Shown piece after piece: positions 31,598 through 41,143 of a stretch of DNA of 64,000 bases. The position numbers were made by a program, and so were the translations under genes. Position 1 is the first letter of the stretch. Each line of letters begins with the position of its first letter. The notes under the pieces were generated by a model, which was given only the letters and a program-made list of their open reading frames with translations, made no database searches and had not been told where the DNA came from. The DNA comes from Picocystis sp. L7 (taxonomy: Eukaryota; Chlorophyta; Picocystophyceae; Picocystales; Picocystaceae): assembly GCA_020975725.1 (NCBI GenBank), contig QXJR01000003.1, positions 620,001 to 684,000 on the forward strand. Direction: 5' to 3'.

Positions 31598-33178
31598 ATG
31601 CGCACGTGTGGCGCGTCGAGATGTCGCGTGAGGGCCTCGGCGACGATGCCTGCATGTAAGAAACGAGAAGCGGCGTCTCCCGCCGCGGCCGCGCCCGCAC
31701 CCGCGCCCTCGCGCGCGAGACGAGACGCAAGCACGTCCATGCCGGTGTTCGTGATGCTTCCCTTGGACACCGTGAAGCTGTGCGTGGTTGGTGAAGAGCA
31801 GATCCCGCAGCTGCAGCGTTCCAAGGCACTGGAGGTGGCAATGAAGGCGCTGCGTGCGGCTGGCGTGCGTGGCGTCATGGTCGACGTTTGGTGGGGACTC
31901 GTCGAGGCACGCTCGAGAACGTATCGCTGGGAGGCGTATGCGGAGCTCTTTGCCATGGCCGAACGGGTCGGACTCACCGTGCAGCCGGTCATGAGCTTCC
32001 ATTCTTGTGGAAACAACGTGAATGATGACTATGGCGTCTCCCTGCCCAGGTGGGTGCACGAGATTGGAAAGGAGAATCCAGACATCTATTTCACCGACCG
32101 AAAAGGCCACAGAAATCAAGAGTGCATTTCGCTTGGTTGTGACTTGGTACCTGTACTTGAGGGAAGGACCCCGGTGGACGTGTACAGAGACTTCATCGAA
32201 GCGTTTTGCTCCAAGTTTGCCCCTCTACTTGGCAACGTTATCACAGAAATCACGGTAGGGTTAGGCCCTGCTGGGGAACTTCGCTACCCCTCTTATCCGG
32301 AGGGTGATGGGAGGTGGAGCTTTCCTGGGATTGGCGAATTTCAATGCTATGATAAGTACATGCTTGCAGCTTTGAAAAAAGCAGCTTCCGACATAGGCAA
32401 ACCTGAGTGGGGGAAGGGGGGACCGCATGATGCTGGGCATTACAACAGTAGGCCATGGGAGACATGTTTCTTTCATCCTACCCACGGCCGATTCGCTTCA
32501 GACTATGGTGACTTTTTTCTGGACTTTTATTCCTCACAGTTGGTTTCGCACGCCGATCGCATCCTATCAGCAACATCTAGTGTCATCTCAAAGTTTGACA
32601 CACCATGTCAACGCTTCAAAATCGATGGCTCTGATGCCATGCTCTATTCTTTTGGGGATGAAGAGTGCAACTTGGAGCTCGGGGCCAAATTGGCGGGTGT
32701 TCATTGGTGGTATAACTCTCGATCACATGCTGCCGAATTAACGGCTGGGTACTACAACACACGGGACCATGAGGGCTACACTGCTGTCATGGACGTTCTG
32801 AAGAAGCACAACGCTGTTCTGAACTTCACTTGCGTGGAGATGAACGATTGTGAACATCCACCAGAGGGTCAATGTGGCCCTGAAGGCTTGTTTTGCCAAG
32901 TTGCAAGTGTTGCAAGAGAGAAAGGTGTTGATGTAGGAGGTGAAAATGCACTGCCAAGATACGATGCAGCAGCATGGAGCAGGGTCGAAGCCAATGCTTT
33001 TCATGACCTACCAGGATCTCCCAGTGTAGCTGCTTGTGACCAACTAGGCTGCACCAATTGCACAAGACTTGCAAAATTGACCTGGCTCCGCATGGAGGAC
33101 TCCATGTTTGATGGCCCAAACTGGGATGCTTTCACCCGTTCGATAGGTCGCTTCAGTGGTTACAGTGCTGCTACATAG
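31598..33178 (+). CDS. BAM: beta-amylase (GH14)
   Basis: A 526-residue glycosyl hydrolase family 14 enzyme that releases maltose from the non-reducing ends of starch. Residues 1-48 are Ala/Arg/Ser-rich, consistent with a plastid transit peptide. Then PVFVMLPLDTV, GVMVDVWWGLVE, the flexible region near SFHSCGNNVND, catalytic acid E227 in GLGPAGELRYPSYP, KIDGSDAMLY, AGVHWWYNSRSHAAELTAGYYN, and catalytic base E414 in NFTCVEMND. Both catalytic Glu are present and spacing matches plant enzymes. ATG at 31598 is the first giving a reasonable transit peptide; a second at MPACKK is possible. Confidence 0.95.
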   Translation: MRTCGASRCRVRASATMPACKKREAASPAAAAPAPAPSRARRDASTSMPVFVMLPLDTVKLCVVGEEQIPQLQRSKALEVAMKALRAAGVRGVMVDVWWGLVEARSRTYRWEAYAELFAMAERVGLTVQPVMSFHSCGNNVNDDYGVSLPRWVHEIGKENPDIYFTDRKGHRNQECISLGCDLVPVLEGRTPVDVYRDFIEAFCSKFAPLLGNVITEITVGLGPAGELRYPSYPEGDGRWSFPGIGEFQCYDKYMLAALKKAASDIGKPEWGKGGPHDAGHYNSRPWETCFFHPTHGRFASDYGDFFLDFYSSQLVSHADRILSATSSVISKFDTPCQRFKIDGSDAMLYSFGDEECNLELGAKLAGVHWWYNSRSHAAELTAGYYNTRDHEGYTAVMDVLKKHNAVLNFTCVEMNDCEHPPEGQCGPEGLFCQVASVAREKGVDVGGENALPRYDAAAWSRVEANAFHDLPGSPSVAACDQLGCTNCTRLAKLTWLRMEDSMFDGPNWDAFTRSIGRFSGYSAAT

Positions 33179-33369
33179 GTTGTTTGTTTTCAGATATTTA
33201 CAATGGGTTGTTAAGAGGATTTGTCTGTTGAATTGTTTACGTGCTACGAGTCCATTCAAGGCTCGCGGTAGCTTGTCTGTGAATTTTATTGACTTCCAAT
33301 TCATTCTGGAAGGTAGAACGGTTGTGAGCTGACTTGTTCACTGTAAGAAAAATCTGTACAATTGCGCTC

Positions 33370-34527
33370 CTAAGAGTTTGTGCTGTCGTTATATCCCAAT
33401 TCGATGGCAACCCTCCTTTTAGCTTCGCCCTTACTCCTTCCCACCTGATAAACCAGGTACGCAGTGACGGTGACACCGACCAGGACCAGTCCCGCTCCCT
33501 CCAATGCAGTATTGATCGCTTCGTCAAGAACAATGTAAGAACCCACTACAGCACTTATTAGCCTGGTTCCGAAGAACATGACTGACAGCGTGGCACCAAT
33601 GTGTCTAATGACTAACTGTGCAAGAGAATTCGCACCCACGTAGATGAGGATAGCGAAGGCCAGTAGCATGGCCCAGTCCTTCGGGGCCAGTCGGGCAAAA
33701 GCTTCCCAATGCCACCCTCCCGTGATCAGGGAGGTAGGGAAGAGAACAACAATGATGGTGATGAATGTGTTGAAAAGCAATTCTTCTTGTGTGAGCAAGT
33801 TCTTGGTCTTCTGCACCAGCACCATGTAGCAGGACAATGCAAGCGTGCTCACAAGTGCAGAGCAAATCCCACCAACGATCTGTATGCCACTAATTGATTC
33901 TCTTTCGGTCACTGTGGAATCCATGGAACCTCCCACCACAGTCATGACAGACCCAATGAATGTCATCAGAACTGTGGGTACCAGGTACGGAGGCAGTTCC
34001 TTCCCAAACGCCATGTAGGAGAGAAAGGACACACACATAGGCGTGAACATCTGCACCAGCTGCGACCAGAATGCAGGGATGAGCCTAGCTGCGTACACAT
34101 TGGTGGACGCACGCAGCGCCAGCAGCATCGAGAAGGTGAGCATGTATCGTACACGGGCTTTCCAATCATCCCTCTCATGGAGTTCCTGATGCAGTCGGTT
34201 TTCTCGCCACCAGCTCCAGATGCGCACCGGTATGGAGTACGAGACGACAATAAAGACAAGACACACTGCGTTAACCATCACCAGCAGCTGCAGGGGTCCA
34301 AGCGGAAAGCTTGCTTGTGTCTGCAGGTACCTGGCGAAGACGGCGTACAATCCCCAACCCATGTGTGCGACCACAGCCAACACGAGCCAAGGTGCATCTC
34401 GTTTCGCCTCTTCGTACACATCTGCATGATCGTTCTCTTCGTCTCCTCCCTTGTTCGGATTCGACTCCCCTTCCTTCGACGCTATCAATTGTCGCTGTTC
34501 TTCTTCGTCTCCATCCGACGCCATCAT
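33370..34527 (-). CDS. EamA/DMT-family membrane transporter
   Basis: A 385-residue drug/metabolite transporter-type protein. After an acidic hydrophilic N-terminus (about 50 residues) come some ten hydrophobic helices in two EamA-like halves; the second half includes GANSLAQLVIRHIGATLSVMFFGTRLISAVVGSYIVLDEAIN, the usual pattern of the last helices in this family. Substrate could be a sugar phosphate, nucleotide sugar, purine or other metabolite; the sequence does not decide. No clear organelle signal. Two ATGs lie side by side at 34527 and 34524. It diverges from MenG. Confidence 0.8.
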   Translation of the reverse strand: MMASDGDEEEQRQLIASKEGESNPNKGGDEENDHADVYEEAKRDAPWLVLAVVAHMGWGLYAVFARYLQTQASFPLGPLQLLVMVNAVCLVFIVVSYSIPVRIWSWWRENRLHQELHERDDWKARVRYMLTFSMLLALRASTNVYAARLIPAFWSQLVQMFTPMCVSFLSYMAFGKELPPYLVPTVLMTFIGSVMTVVGGSMDSTVTERESISGIQIVGGICSALVSTLALSCYMVLVQKTKNLLTQEELLFNTFITIIVVLFPTSLITGGWHWEAFARLAPKDWAMLLAFAILIYVGANSLAQLVIRHIGATLSVMFFGTRLISAVVGSYIVLDEAINTALEGAGLVLVGVTVTAYLVYQVGRSKGEAKRRVAIELGYNDSTNS

Positions 34528-34878
34528 CCCGTCGCCTGCACACCTCTCCTTTCTCCAGGGGACCTGTCCCAACTACCTGGATGAGCAAGCCGATGCCACC
34601 AGCTTCGAAACCGAACCCTCTCGGGTCGAAACCAAGGAGGAACCGAGGTGGGGTGGGAGGCGAGAGAGACCGAACCCGAGCCCACGGGTGAGTTTTTTCT
34701 CTCCCGGTCCGGCTCCAGGGACCCCACCTACCGCCCCTGTAGCAGAGGGGGTCCGATCTTCACAACCCTTTTCACAACCCTCGGTTCTCGCACGGAGGCC
34801 TGGATTGGACGAAGTGAGTTGTCCACGTCCATTTCCAGGACGAACACGTGGACGACACGCGCGGTTTCGCGAACGAAA
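34528..34878. promoter_or_regulatory. divergent promoter between DMT transporter and MenG
   Basis: 351 bp, GC-rich. It contains CGAAACCGAACC and CGGGTCGAAACC pieces (about 34603-34635), variants of the GGTTCGA-type motif seen upstream of other genes. Confidence 0.4.
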
Positions 34879-35625
34879 ATGGCCAGAATGGCGCCTTCCA
34901 CCTCGACCTCGACCTCCTTCGGCACGTCTGCCAGGCGCATGGCGCTCTTCGACTCCATCGCACCCGTCTACGACGGGATGAACGACGCCATGAGCCTCGG
35001 AGCACACCGTGTGTGGAAGCGAATGGCGGTGCGCTGGAGCGGTGCAAAGCCTGGACACGTGGCCATGGACGCATGCTGCGGATCAGGAGACATTGCCATG
35101 CGTCTGGCAGATGTTGTGGGACGTCACGGGAAGGTCTACGGGGTGGACTTCGCCGAAGAACAGCTTGCATACGCGAAGAAGAAGGAAAGCAGGCGTGCCA
35201 CACCGCTCTCTCGACGAGCCAAAGTGGAGTGGAGGCAAGCCGATGCGCTCCACCTGCCCTTCGAGGACGAAACGTTCGATGCAGCGACGTGCGGGTATGG
35301 ACTTAGGAATCTCACGGATCACAGGAAGGGACTAGAGGAGCTGCACCGAGTCGTGAAACCAGGTGCCAAGGTGGCGGTGTTGGACTTCAACCATGCCGAA
35401 GACGAAAAGCTAGACCAGATGCAAGCGACCTTGCTACATAGTGTGGTGGTGCCCGTTGCGCGCAGTCTTGGCGTCTCGTCCGAATACGAATACATCCGGG
35501 ATTCAATCCAAGCATACCCCACGGGTGCGGAGCTCAGGGCCCTGGCAATCGACGTGGGATTTCGTAGCGCATCTTATTACCCAATAGGCTTCGGTCTCAT
35601 GGGATGTCTTGTGGTCCAAAAGTGA
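34879..35625 (+). CDS. menG: UbiE/MenG-type quinone methyltransferase, probably plastid
   Basis: A 248-residue SAM methyltransferase of the UbiE family. Residues 1-20 (Ser/Thr-rich) may be part of a transit peptide. Core: FDSIAPVYDGMNDAMSLG, WKRMAVRWSGAKPG, motif I DACCGSGDIA, GVDFAEEQL, and CGYGLRNLTDHRKGLEELHRVVKPG. The text MAVRWSGAKPG and GYGLRN follows cyanobacterial and plastid MenG, which methylates demethylphylloquinone for photosystem I, more closely than mitochondrial COQ5, but COQ5 cannot be excluded without a tree. ATG at 34879; a longer leader would need a non-ATG start. Confidence 0.82.
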   Translation: MARMAPSTSTSTSFGTSARRMALFDSIAPVYDGMNDAMSLGAHRVWKRMAVRWSGAKPGHVAMDACCGSGDIAMRLADVVGRHGKVYGVDFAEEQLAYAKKKESRRATPLSRRAKVEWRQADALHLPFEDETFDAATCGYGLRNLTDHRKGLEELHRVVKPGAKVAVLDFNHAEDEKLDQMQATLLHSVVVPVARSLGVSSEYEYIRDSIQAYPTGAELRALAIDVGFRSASYYPIGFGLMGCLVVQK

Positions 35626-35728
35626 TCCCGCTACTTGTGCCTTCGAGCATATGCTTCGAAATACACCCCAACGGACCAAACCAGTGACATTGAATGATAG
35701 GTGCACGTCGTGGTGCAGTGCCAAAGTC

Positions 35729-36604
35729 CTACGAGGGGGTGCCATGCTTACGGAAGACTCCATGAACAAACACCCGGTCCATGATCAATTGGCGCTTGCG
35801 GTTCCTTTGGCGGACACAACAATAATCTAGTTCTTCAGATGCAAATCCTGCCCCTTCGAACATGGCTTTCAGCTCCTCGAGCTCAAAAAAGTACGCCAAC
35901 GTACCGTCTTGTCTCCTGTAAAGTTTTTCCCCCAGCACATGTTCTGGTGGGAAGCGCAGCTGCGTCAGGTCGTACATCCCATAGTCCCTGAAATAGACCT
36001 TCCCCCCCTTTGTCAACAGGCGATTGGCCGATTCGAGTACAACTTTCATGTCTTCTGGTCTCACCGCCGAGAGCATGAAGAGCATCGTGATGCCGTCCAG
36101 CCTGGGTTTTCTCTCCAATTTCTCCCAGGGATCACCACTTGGATCTGTTGGATCGTACAGCAACGGGATGAATCGCCCATCGTGGACGCCTGCGTCGGAT
36201 GCGTTTCGCACCGCTGCATCCAGCGCCGCATGGCAAAAATCTGCAGCATACACCGTTGCTGTTCGATTCTGCTGGAGCAGTGGAACGGCTGCACTGCCGC
36301 TTCCGCAGCCGAGCTCCAACAGGTGCAGAGGTGGCGCTTCCCTTCTCAAATCGCCGAACGCGGCCAGCAAGTACCTCCTCGGACGGAAGAAACGTCCTGT
36401 CGCATGTAATTGTCCATGGAACGCTTCCCATCGCTGCGCCGAAGCCTCCGTCTGTGGCGCTTCTTGTCCGTTCACGTGGACCGACGCCAGTGCTGCAGCT
36501 TTGGACCTCTGCGTCTCCAAAGCGGCTTCCGCACGCGCACGCAGGTGCGTCCATTCAAAGTCTTTCGCGTAGTACTGCACGTTGGTCTCTGCGCGCGAAG
36601 CCAT
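35729..36604 (-). CDS. METTL2/6/8-like tRNA m3C methyltransferase
   Basis: A 291-residue methyltransferase. Early segments NVQYYAKDFEWTHLRARA and FHGQLHATGRFFRPRRYL, motif I LLELGCGSGSAAVPL, and then the diagnostic YFRDYGMYDLTQLRF with RRQDGTLAYFFELEEL identify the METTL2/6/8 family, which makes 3-methylcytidine at position 32 of tRNAs. Whether it acts on Ser or Thr/Arg tRNAs cannot be read. The start is MASRAE at 36604; MTVGAV at 36637 is an alternative. The VPS54 stop (36640) is only 35 bp upstream on the same strand, so its promoter must lie inside the VPS54 coding region or the two share a transcript. Confidence 0.85.
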   Translation of the reverse strand: MASRAETNVQYYAKDFEWTHLRARAEAALETQRSKAAALASVHVNGQEAPQTEASAQRWEAFHGQLHATGRFFRPRRYLLAAFGDLRREAPPLHLLELGCGSGSAAVPLLQQNRTATVYAADFCHAALDAAVRNASDAGVHDGRFIPLLYDPTDPSGDPWEKLERKPRLDGITMLFMLSAVRPEDMKVVLESANRLLTKGGKVYFRDYGMYDLTQLRFPPEHVLGEKLYRRQDGTLAYFFELEELKAMFEGAGFASEELDYCCVRQRNRKRQLIMDRVFVHGVFRKHGTPS

Positions 36605-36639
36605 CGCGGTCCACGCACGCACGGCTCCGACGGTCATGT

Positions 36640-39285
36640 TCAGGACGGCTGCGCCACCGCACGTAGCGGCGCAAGCAGGTCCTCTCGTACCTTCCCACCG
36701 CCTGCACGCGGTTCCAGCAGCGCCTGCAAGGCTGGCAAGAGGTCTTGCGCGTCGCAAGCGAGTTGTTCGGAACGTCGCGGTCCGCGCTGTGCGTGAGTGG
36801 CAAAGGCGTGTGCCAAGCGATCGGCATACATGGCCCCCACTTGACCAAACACCATGTCCAAGTCTTCGTCCTGGAGGAGAGGGGTCAACACGTTCTGGAG
36901 AGTCTGGAGCTGCTTGCGCACCTTGCGAGCCAACGAAGAAGGCTTCACCGTATGCTCTTCTGTTAGAGGTTGTGAAGCACTTGGCTCTGGGATAGTCTCC
37001 AGGCGTTCGAGCTGAACCTCCAACTGATACTGCATGATGGTGATGAGCTTGGTCAAGATCTCCTTTCGGTGGACCTGCAACTCGATGTTCAAGCGGTCCA
37101 TCTCCTTTGACATGTGACCCCGGCGAGCATCAGGGAGCATGGATTCCAGCTCCTGCCGCATGGGAGGGAATACAATGGCCAAGGCTGTGATGTTGGCACA
37201 AGATGAACCCAAGTGTTTTGCAGTGATACTCTTCAGATCTGCCGTCTGCATTGCCTTGGCTCCAAGCACCAACTGACAAGTACGTGAATTGTAGAGTTTG
37301 CACAACTCCAATACATGTCGCATTGTCTCCGGTACATGAGATGGAAATTGTTTGGCCGTACCAATGTAGTGAACCAAGGTTTGAAGCAGCATAAGGAAGC
37401 TCCCAGTCACCAAACAATCCTTCCCAGCTAAACGAATCGTCTCAAACGTGTTACCGACAGCGTTTTTCTCCACACCTTCATGCTTGCCATCAACGGTATT
37501 CCCAAGAATGCTATCTGCTGCATGTTGAAACTGAGAAGGTACCTGAACGATTTCCCAGTGGTCTTGATCCAAAACCATTTGAACCTTTTCAACATACCTT
37601 GTGTGCGCTTTAAAAAGGTAGCTGCGGCATAATTCAGACATGCAGGACCTGAGTACGGAAGACTGTTTTGCTCCATGACTCTGTACTGCCTCCCACAACC
37701 TGTCCGTACGGTTCAGTGTCTCCACAAACTCAGACAAATCAAAGCCACAAATCAGCTCACCAGCGATCTCATATACCTCAGCCCAAACAATCTGGATATT
37801 CTCCGCAACACATTGCACTGTCTTTATGCAAGCCTGAATTGCTTCTTCCCTGTAAGACTTGGTATGACTTTTCCTCATGCTTTGCTTGCCCTTGCTTTGC
37901 GGCACACTGGACATGTCGATCACCTCTGGGTGATCCAATACTGTCCTTATACCATTGGCCACCTCTGCTACTCTTTCCAGCCTCTGCATCACCAAGAGCA
38001 TCAATTCATCCAGCAACAATAGGAGAGAGGTAGCCCGGCATTCTGGAGCCTTCTCTTGGCCCTCCTTCCCCTCTTGTTGCACCTTTCCTTTTGTACTGTT
38101 GCTTCCTACGTCGCTCACAGTGACAAGTATCTGGTCAAGCTTCAGCTCTACTTTACTGCGAAGCTCAGCCACAACCATGTCTGCATACTTGTTTAGGATT
38201 CCTGACAGCCGCCCTGTACGCAACATGCCAATGACAAGAGGTACCAAAGACTCCTTAAACACATCGTGCCTTTCCCGTGCGTCAATATCGTCGCCATTTG
38301 CTGGGTCGCAAGCCTCCAGCGAATAATTATGAATCAAGAGGAAGAAATCTTCACCAATCATATTATTGATAGCAGATGCCTTATGCTTCAATTCCTTTTC
38401 CACGCCTTGCAGGCAGCAGATCCCTACAATTCGCTGCATGTGCAGCTGTCTTTGAATATCTTCCAAGACATCCAAGGCTCCAGCATAGTCTGAAGAAGAG
38501 AGCAGCAGCTCCAAGGCTGCCTTGGCTTTCATCACGTCACTGACCCCTTCAAGCACTTCCAATACCTTCGTCAGGTTCTTCTTCTTTTGAAAGAGCTTCA
38601 CTGCCTGCTTTTGCTTCAATACCAAATTGCTCTCAACCTTTCCGACCCCACATCTCAGTCCTTCTATTCCATTGCAAAGTGACTGGATCATGTTACTAAG
38701 CTCTTGGATCTTGTACACTGCCTCGAAAAAGGACTTGGAGCGGCTTGATATTTCTTGAGTCAGATTCATCTCTACCACGTCCAAGTAATGAGTCAGTTTC
38801 TCCAACGTTTCCATCCTTGTAGCCTCGGACCCAGCTGGACATATTCTTTCAAATTCATCTGGGTTGGTGAGGGAAAAATCTGGATCGAAGTACTCGCCTG
38901 GCACCTCCTTCATCGCTTGGACGAGTCCCTGCCCGACTGTTCCCATGGTGCTAGGCGACCTGGCGCTCTGTTGGTCAACGTGCAGCGTGGGCATGATCAT
39001 GGTCCCGAGGGCTTCGTGGATGTTTACGAAGTGCTCATATTTGCCACCCATTCGCGAGAGATAAGAGTGGAAGTCTTGTTTGGACACTTCTATCATTGGT
39101 CCGGGCATCGTGGGTGCGTGGTTCGTCTCCGTCTGTTCACTCTCGCTCGTGAGGGGCCACCACGTGGACCAGGAGGTCTGTCCGAACGTTCCAGGCGCGT
39201 TCATCACCGAACTGAGGATCTGTCCGGCGCTGGACGCTTCCTCCAGGGACTCCCTCCCACTTGTCATCCTCTGCTTGCGCCTCAT
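36640..39285 (-). CDS. VPS54: VPS54, GARP tethering complex subunit
   Basis: An 881-residue single-frame protein. Residues about 130-330 carry the VPS54 N-terminal domain: YFDPDFSLTNPDEFE, THYLDVVEMNLTQEISSRSKSFFEA, matching plant VPS54 closely. The C-terminal domain has LVLGAKAMQTADLKSITAKHLG and LNIELQVHRKEILTKLITIMQ. GARP (VPS51-54) tethers endosome-derived vesicles at the trans-Golgi. The long helical middle fits the CATCHR fold. Two ATGs (39285, 39267) are equally plausible. It diverges from archease and precedes the METTL gene by 35 bp. Confidence 0.92.
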   Translation of the reverse strand: MRRKQRMTSGRESLEEASSAGQILSSVMNAPGTFGQTSWSTWWPLTSESEQTETNHAPTMPGPMIEVSKQDFHSYLSRMGGKYEHFVNIHEALGTMIMPTLHVDQQSARSPSTMGTVGQGLVQAMKEVPGEYFDPDFSLTNPDEFERICPAGSEATRMETLEKLTHYLDVVEMNLTQEISSRSKSFFEAVYKIQELSNMIQSLCNGIEGLRCGVGKVESNLVLKQKQAVKLFQKKKNLTKVLEVLEGVSDVMKAKAALELLLSSSDYAGALDVLEDIQRQLHMQRIVGICCLQGVEKELKHKASAINNMIGEDFFLLIHNYSLEACDPANGDDIDARERHDVFKESLVPLVIGMLRTGRLSGILNKYADMVVAELRSKVELKLDQILVTVSDVGSNSTKGKVQQEGKEGQEKAPECRATSLLLLLDELMLLVMQRLERVAEVANGIRTVLDHPEVIDMSSVPQSKGKQSMRKSHTKSYREEAIQACIKTVQCVAENIQIVWAEVYEIAGELICGFDLSEFVETLNRTDRLWEAVQSHGAKQSSVLRSCMSELCRSYLFKAHTRYVEKVQMVLDQDHWEIVQVPSQFQHAADSILGNTVDGKHEGVEKNAVGNTFETIRLAGKDCLVTGSFLMLLQTLVHYIGTAKQFPSHVPETMRHVLELCKLYNSRTCQLVLGAKAMQTADLKSITAKHLGSSCANITALAIVFPPMRQELESMLPDARRGHMSKEMDRLNIELQVHRKEILTKLITIMQYQLEVQLERLETIPEPSASQPLTEEHTVKPSSLARKVRKQLQTLQNVLTPLLQDEDLDMVFGQVGAMYADRLAHAFATHAQRGPRRSEQLACDAQDLLPALQALLEPRAGGGKVREDLLAPLRAVAQPS

Positions 39286-39604
39286 GGCGCCCGTGGCGGG
39301 AGGAAGCGGTCTGTCGCGCTCGAATCACGACGTGATGCGCGTCGTGCTTTGCATCGCCACGTTCTCCTTCGTCCATCGACCCTCCTTCCATCTGTCCCGT
39401 TTTCGACTCCCGATGGATCCCGACGGACTTCCCTTTCAAATCTCCTTCGAAAGGGAGATCCCATGCGGGACCCCCGGACGACCCCCATCGGACGGGATCG
39501 CGATCTCGAGATCTTCCATCGAGATCTTGGGGAGGTATCGAATGGGAGCGGGAATCCATCGAGACGAGGGGGGAATCGTTGGGCGCACAAGGCGGCCAAG
39601 GACG
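39286..39604. promoter_or_regulatory. divergent promoter between VPS54 and archease
   Basis: 319 bp. It has overlapping palindromes GATCGCGATC and ATCTCGAGAT near 39497-39513, followed by CATCGAGATCTTGGGG at 39517-39532, which differs by one base from the element upstream of arginine decarboxylase (26816-26831). Confidence 0.5.
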
Positions 39605-40249
39605 ATGGATGCGCTGCTCCAAGAAGAAGGCTTGCCACGCCGCGATCGAAGGGGGAAAAAGAGGAGCAGCGCAGCTCTGTCCGATCTGGAACGTGCAGGA
39701 GGGGATGGAGAGGGGAAGGAGGACGCCCAGCCAGAACGCGACGCATCAAACGAAGGCACGCCGTCGCGACGTTACGTGGACCAGACGGCTGGGAACGAGG
39801 AGACCGAAGAAGGGACAGATGGTAGGAATTACGAGTACAGGGATCACACGGCAGACATACAGCTTCATGCGTGGGGGAAAAACATGGCGGAGGCCTTCGA
39901 AAACGTGGGATTGGCCATGTTCAACTACATGACCCCGCTGTCTGGAGTCAGCGTCGATCCGTCCAAGGAGAAGACCTACAAGATGCAGGCGCATGACATG
40001 CAGTCGCTGCTGTTCGCTTTCTTGGACGAACTGCTTTTCATCTTCAACACGGAGTTTTTTGTCTGCAAGGAGATCCGCATCGTAAAGTTCAACCGGGAGA
40101 CGTGGGAAATCGAAGCACAGGGTCTTGGAGAAACATTCAGCCCCGAGACGCACGTGATGGGCACCGAGATCAAGGCCATCACGTATTCCGCCATGCAAGC
40201 GAACGAAAGCGAGGAGCGAGCAGAGGTGTACGTTATCGTGGATATTTAG
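39605..40249 (+). CDS. archease, activator of the tRNA ligase RtcB
   Basis: A 214-residue protein. Residues about 75-214 are a full archease domain: YEYRDHTADIQLHAWG (metal-binding Asp/His), AFENVGLAMFNYM, LLFAFLDELLFIFNTE, EIKAITYSAMQ and VIVDI at the C-terminus. Archease restores guanylylation and turnover of the RtcB-type tRNA/XBP1 ligase complex. The N-terminal 75 residues are charged and low-complexity. An alternative ATG at 39542 would extend them. TSEN2, the enzyme generating the ends RtcB joins, lies in the same window at 52533. Confidence 0.9.
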   Translation: MDALLQEEGLPRRDRRGKKRSSAALSDLERAGGDGEGKEDAQPERDASNEGTPSRRYVDQTAGNEETEEGTDGRNYEYRDHTADIQLHAWGKNMAEAFENVGLAMFNYMTPLSGVSVDPSKEKTYKMQAHDMQSLLFAFLDELLFIFNTEFFVCKEIRIVKFNRETWEIEAQGLGETFSPETHVMGTEIKAITYSAMQANESEERAEVYVIVDI

Positions 40250-40287
40250 AAGTGCTGTGGATGGCTTGCTTTCCTTTTCTTCCTGGT

Positions 40288-40293
40288 TTTATT
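40288..40293 (-). terminator. AATAAA overlapping the adenylate kinase stop codon
   Basis: On the minus strand AATAAA contains the TAA stop of the adenylate kinase gene. Position suggests a polyadenylation signal only 39 bp from the convergent archease stop. Confidence 0.45.
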
Positions 40294-41143
40294 TCGCGCG
40301 TTCCGTGTCAGATTCATGGGTGTGCCTGCCTGTGTCGATTGCCCTCAGACATGCGTCAACGAGGAAAGGAAGTGTCTCTGGTATTCCTGCAACGATTTCA
40401 AAATTGTGAAGAATTTGCTTCTTCTTGTACAATTCGAGAATGGGGCGTTGCGTTTCTTTGTAGATGCTGAATCTCCTTCGGATGACCTCTGGCGTATCGT
40501 CCATTCTCCTGACGAGATGCTCCGTGCACTTTTCGGGAGGACTGAGTGGTAATAGACGAACAGCCGGGGACTCATCTTTGGCAGGCAAGTCTACATCGCC
40601 GATGTTGTACTCCTTCCCGCAGTGCGAGCATCTACGCCTACCTAGCAGCTTGATGAGCAGTGCTTCTTCCCTCATCTGTAGGTGAAACACCGCATGCAAC
40701 GTTTCTTCCAACGCAAAGAACTTTGCTTGCTCTACAGTTCTGGGGAATCCGTCCAGCACGTATCCCAACATCCCTTGTCTCCTGCTCTTGTGGATCCTGT
40801 CGACGACAAAGTCCGACACGACCTCGTCGGGTAGGAGCTTCCCTTTCTCCATGTCTTGACACAGGATCGGATCGATGTCTCCTTCCTGCGCCCTTTTCCG
40901 AACCACTTCTCCTGCAGAGATGTGTTCCAATCCCAAGAAGCTGGCGATGCGGCTGGCGTACGTCCCTTTGCCGACACCCGGCGGACCCAGGAACGCCAGG
41001 TGTATGGGCCGTCGCACCGCTCCTTCCTTGGCCGCCTGAATTTGAATAGCCCTTTCCCGTCCCAGATCCTCCACGTTCTGTGCTCCGAACCGCGTCCAGG
41101 CCGCCATGGTGCGTCTTCTAGCGATCCAAAGTCGAAGCGCCAT
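40289..41143 (-). CDS. adenylate kinase, long-type with LID domain
   Basis: A 284-residue nucleoside monophosphate kinase (ATP + AMP to 2 ADP). P-loop GPPGVGKGTYASRI, AMP-binding ISAGEVVRKR and GYVLDGFPRT, and a LID starting LLGRRRCSHCGKEYN, a partial zinc ribbon in which only the first Cys pair is evident. The first 45 residues are basic and aliphatic, suggesting a mitochondrial or plastid targeting peptide. Length fits plant organellar adenylate kinases. The C-terminal tail is short. Confidence 0.9.
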   Translation of the reverse strand: MALRLWIARRRTMAAWTRFGAQNVEDLGRERAIQIQAAKEGAVRRPIHLAFLGPPGVGKGTYASRIASFLGLEHISAGEVVRKRAQEGDIDPILCQDMEKGKLLPDEVVSDFVVDRIHKSRRQGMLGYVLDGFPRTVEQAKFFALEETLHAVFHLQMREEALLIKLLGRRRCSHCGKEYNIGDVDLPAKDESPAVRLLPLSPPEKCTEHLVRRMDDTPEVIRRRFSIYKETQRPILELYKKKQILHNFEIVAGIPETLPFLVDACLRAIDTGRHTHESDTERAK

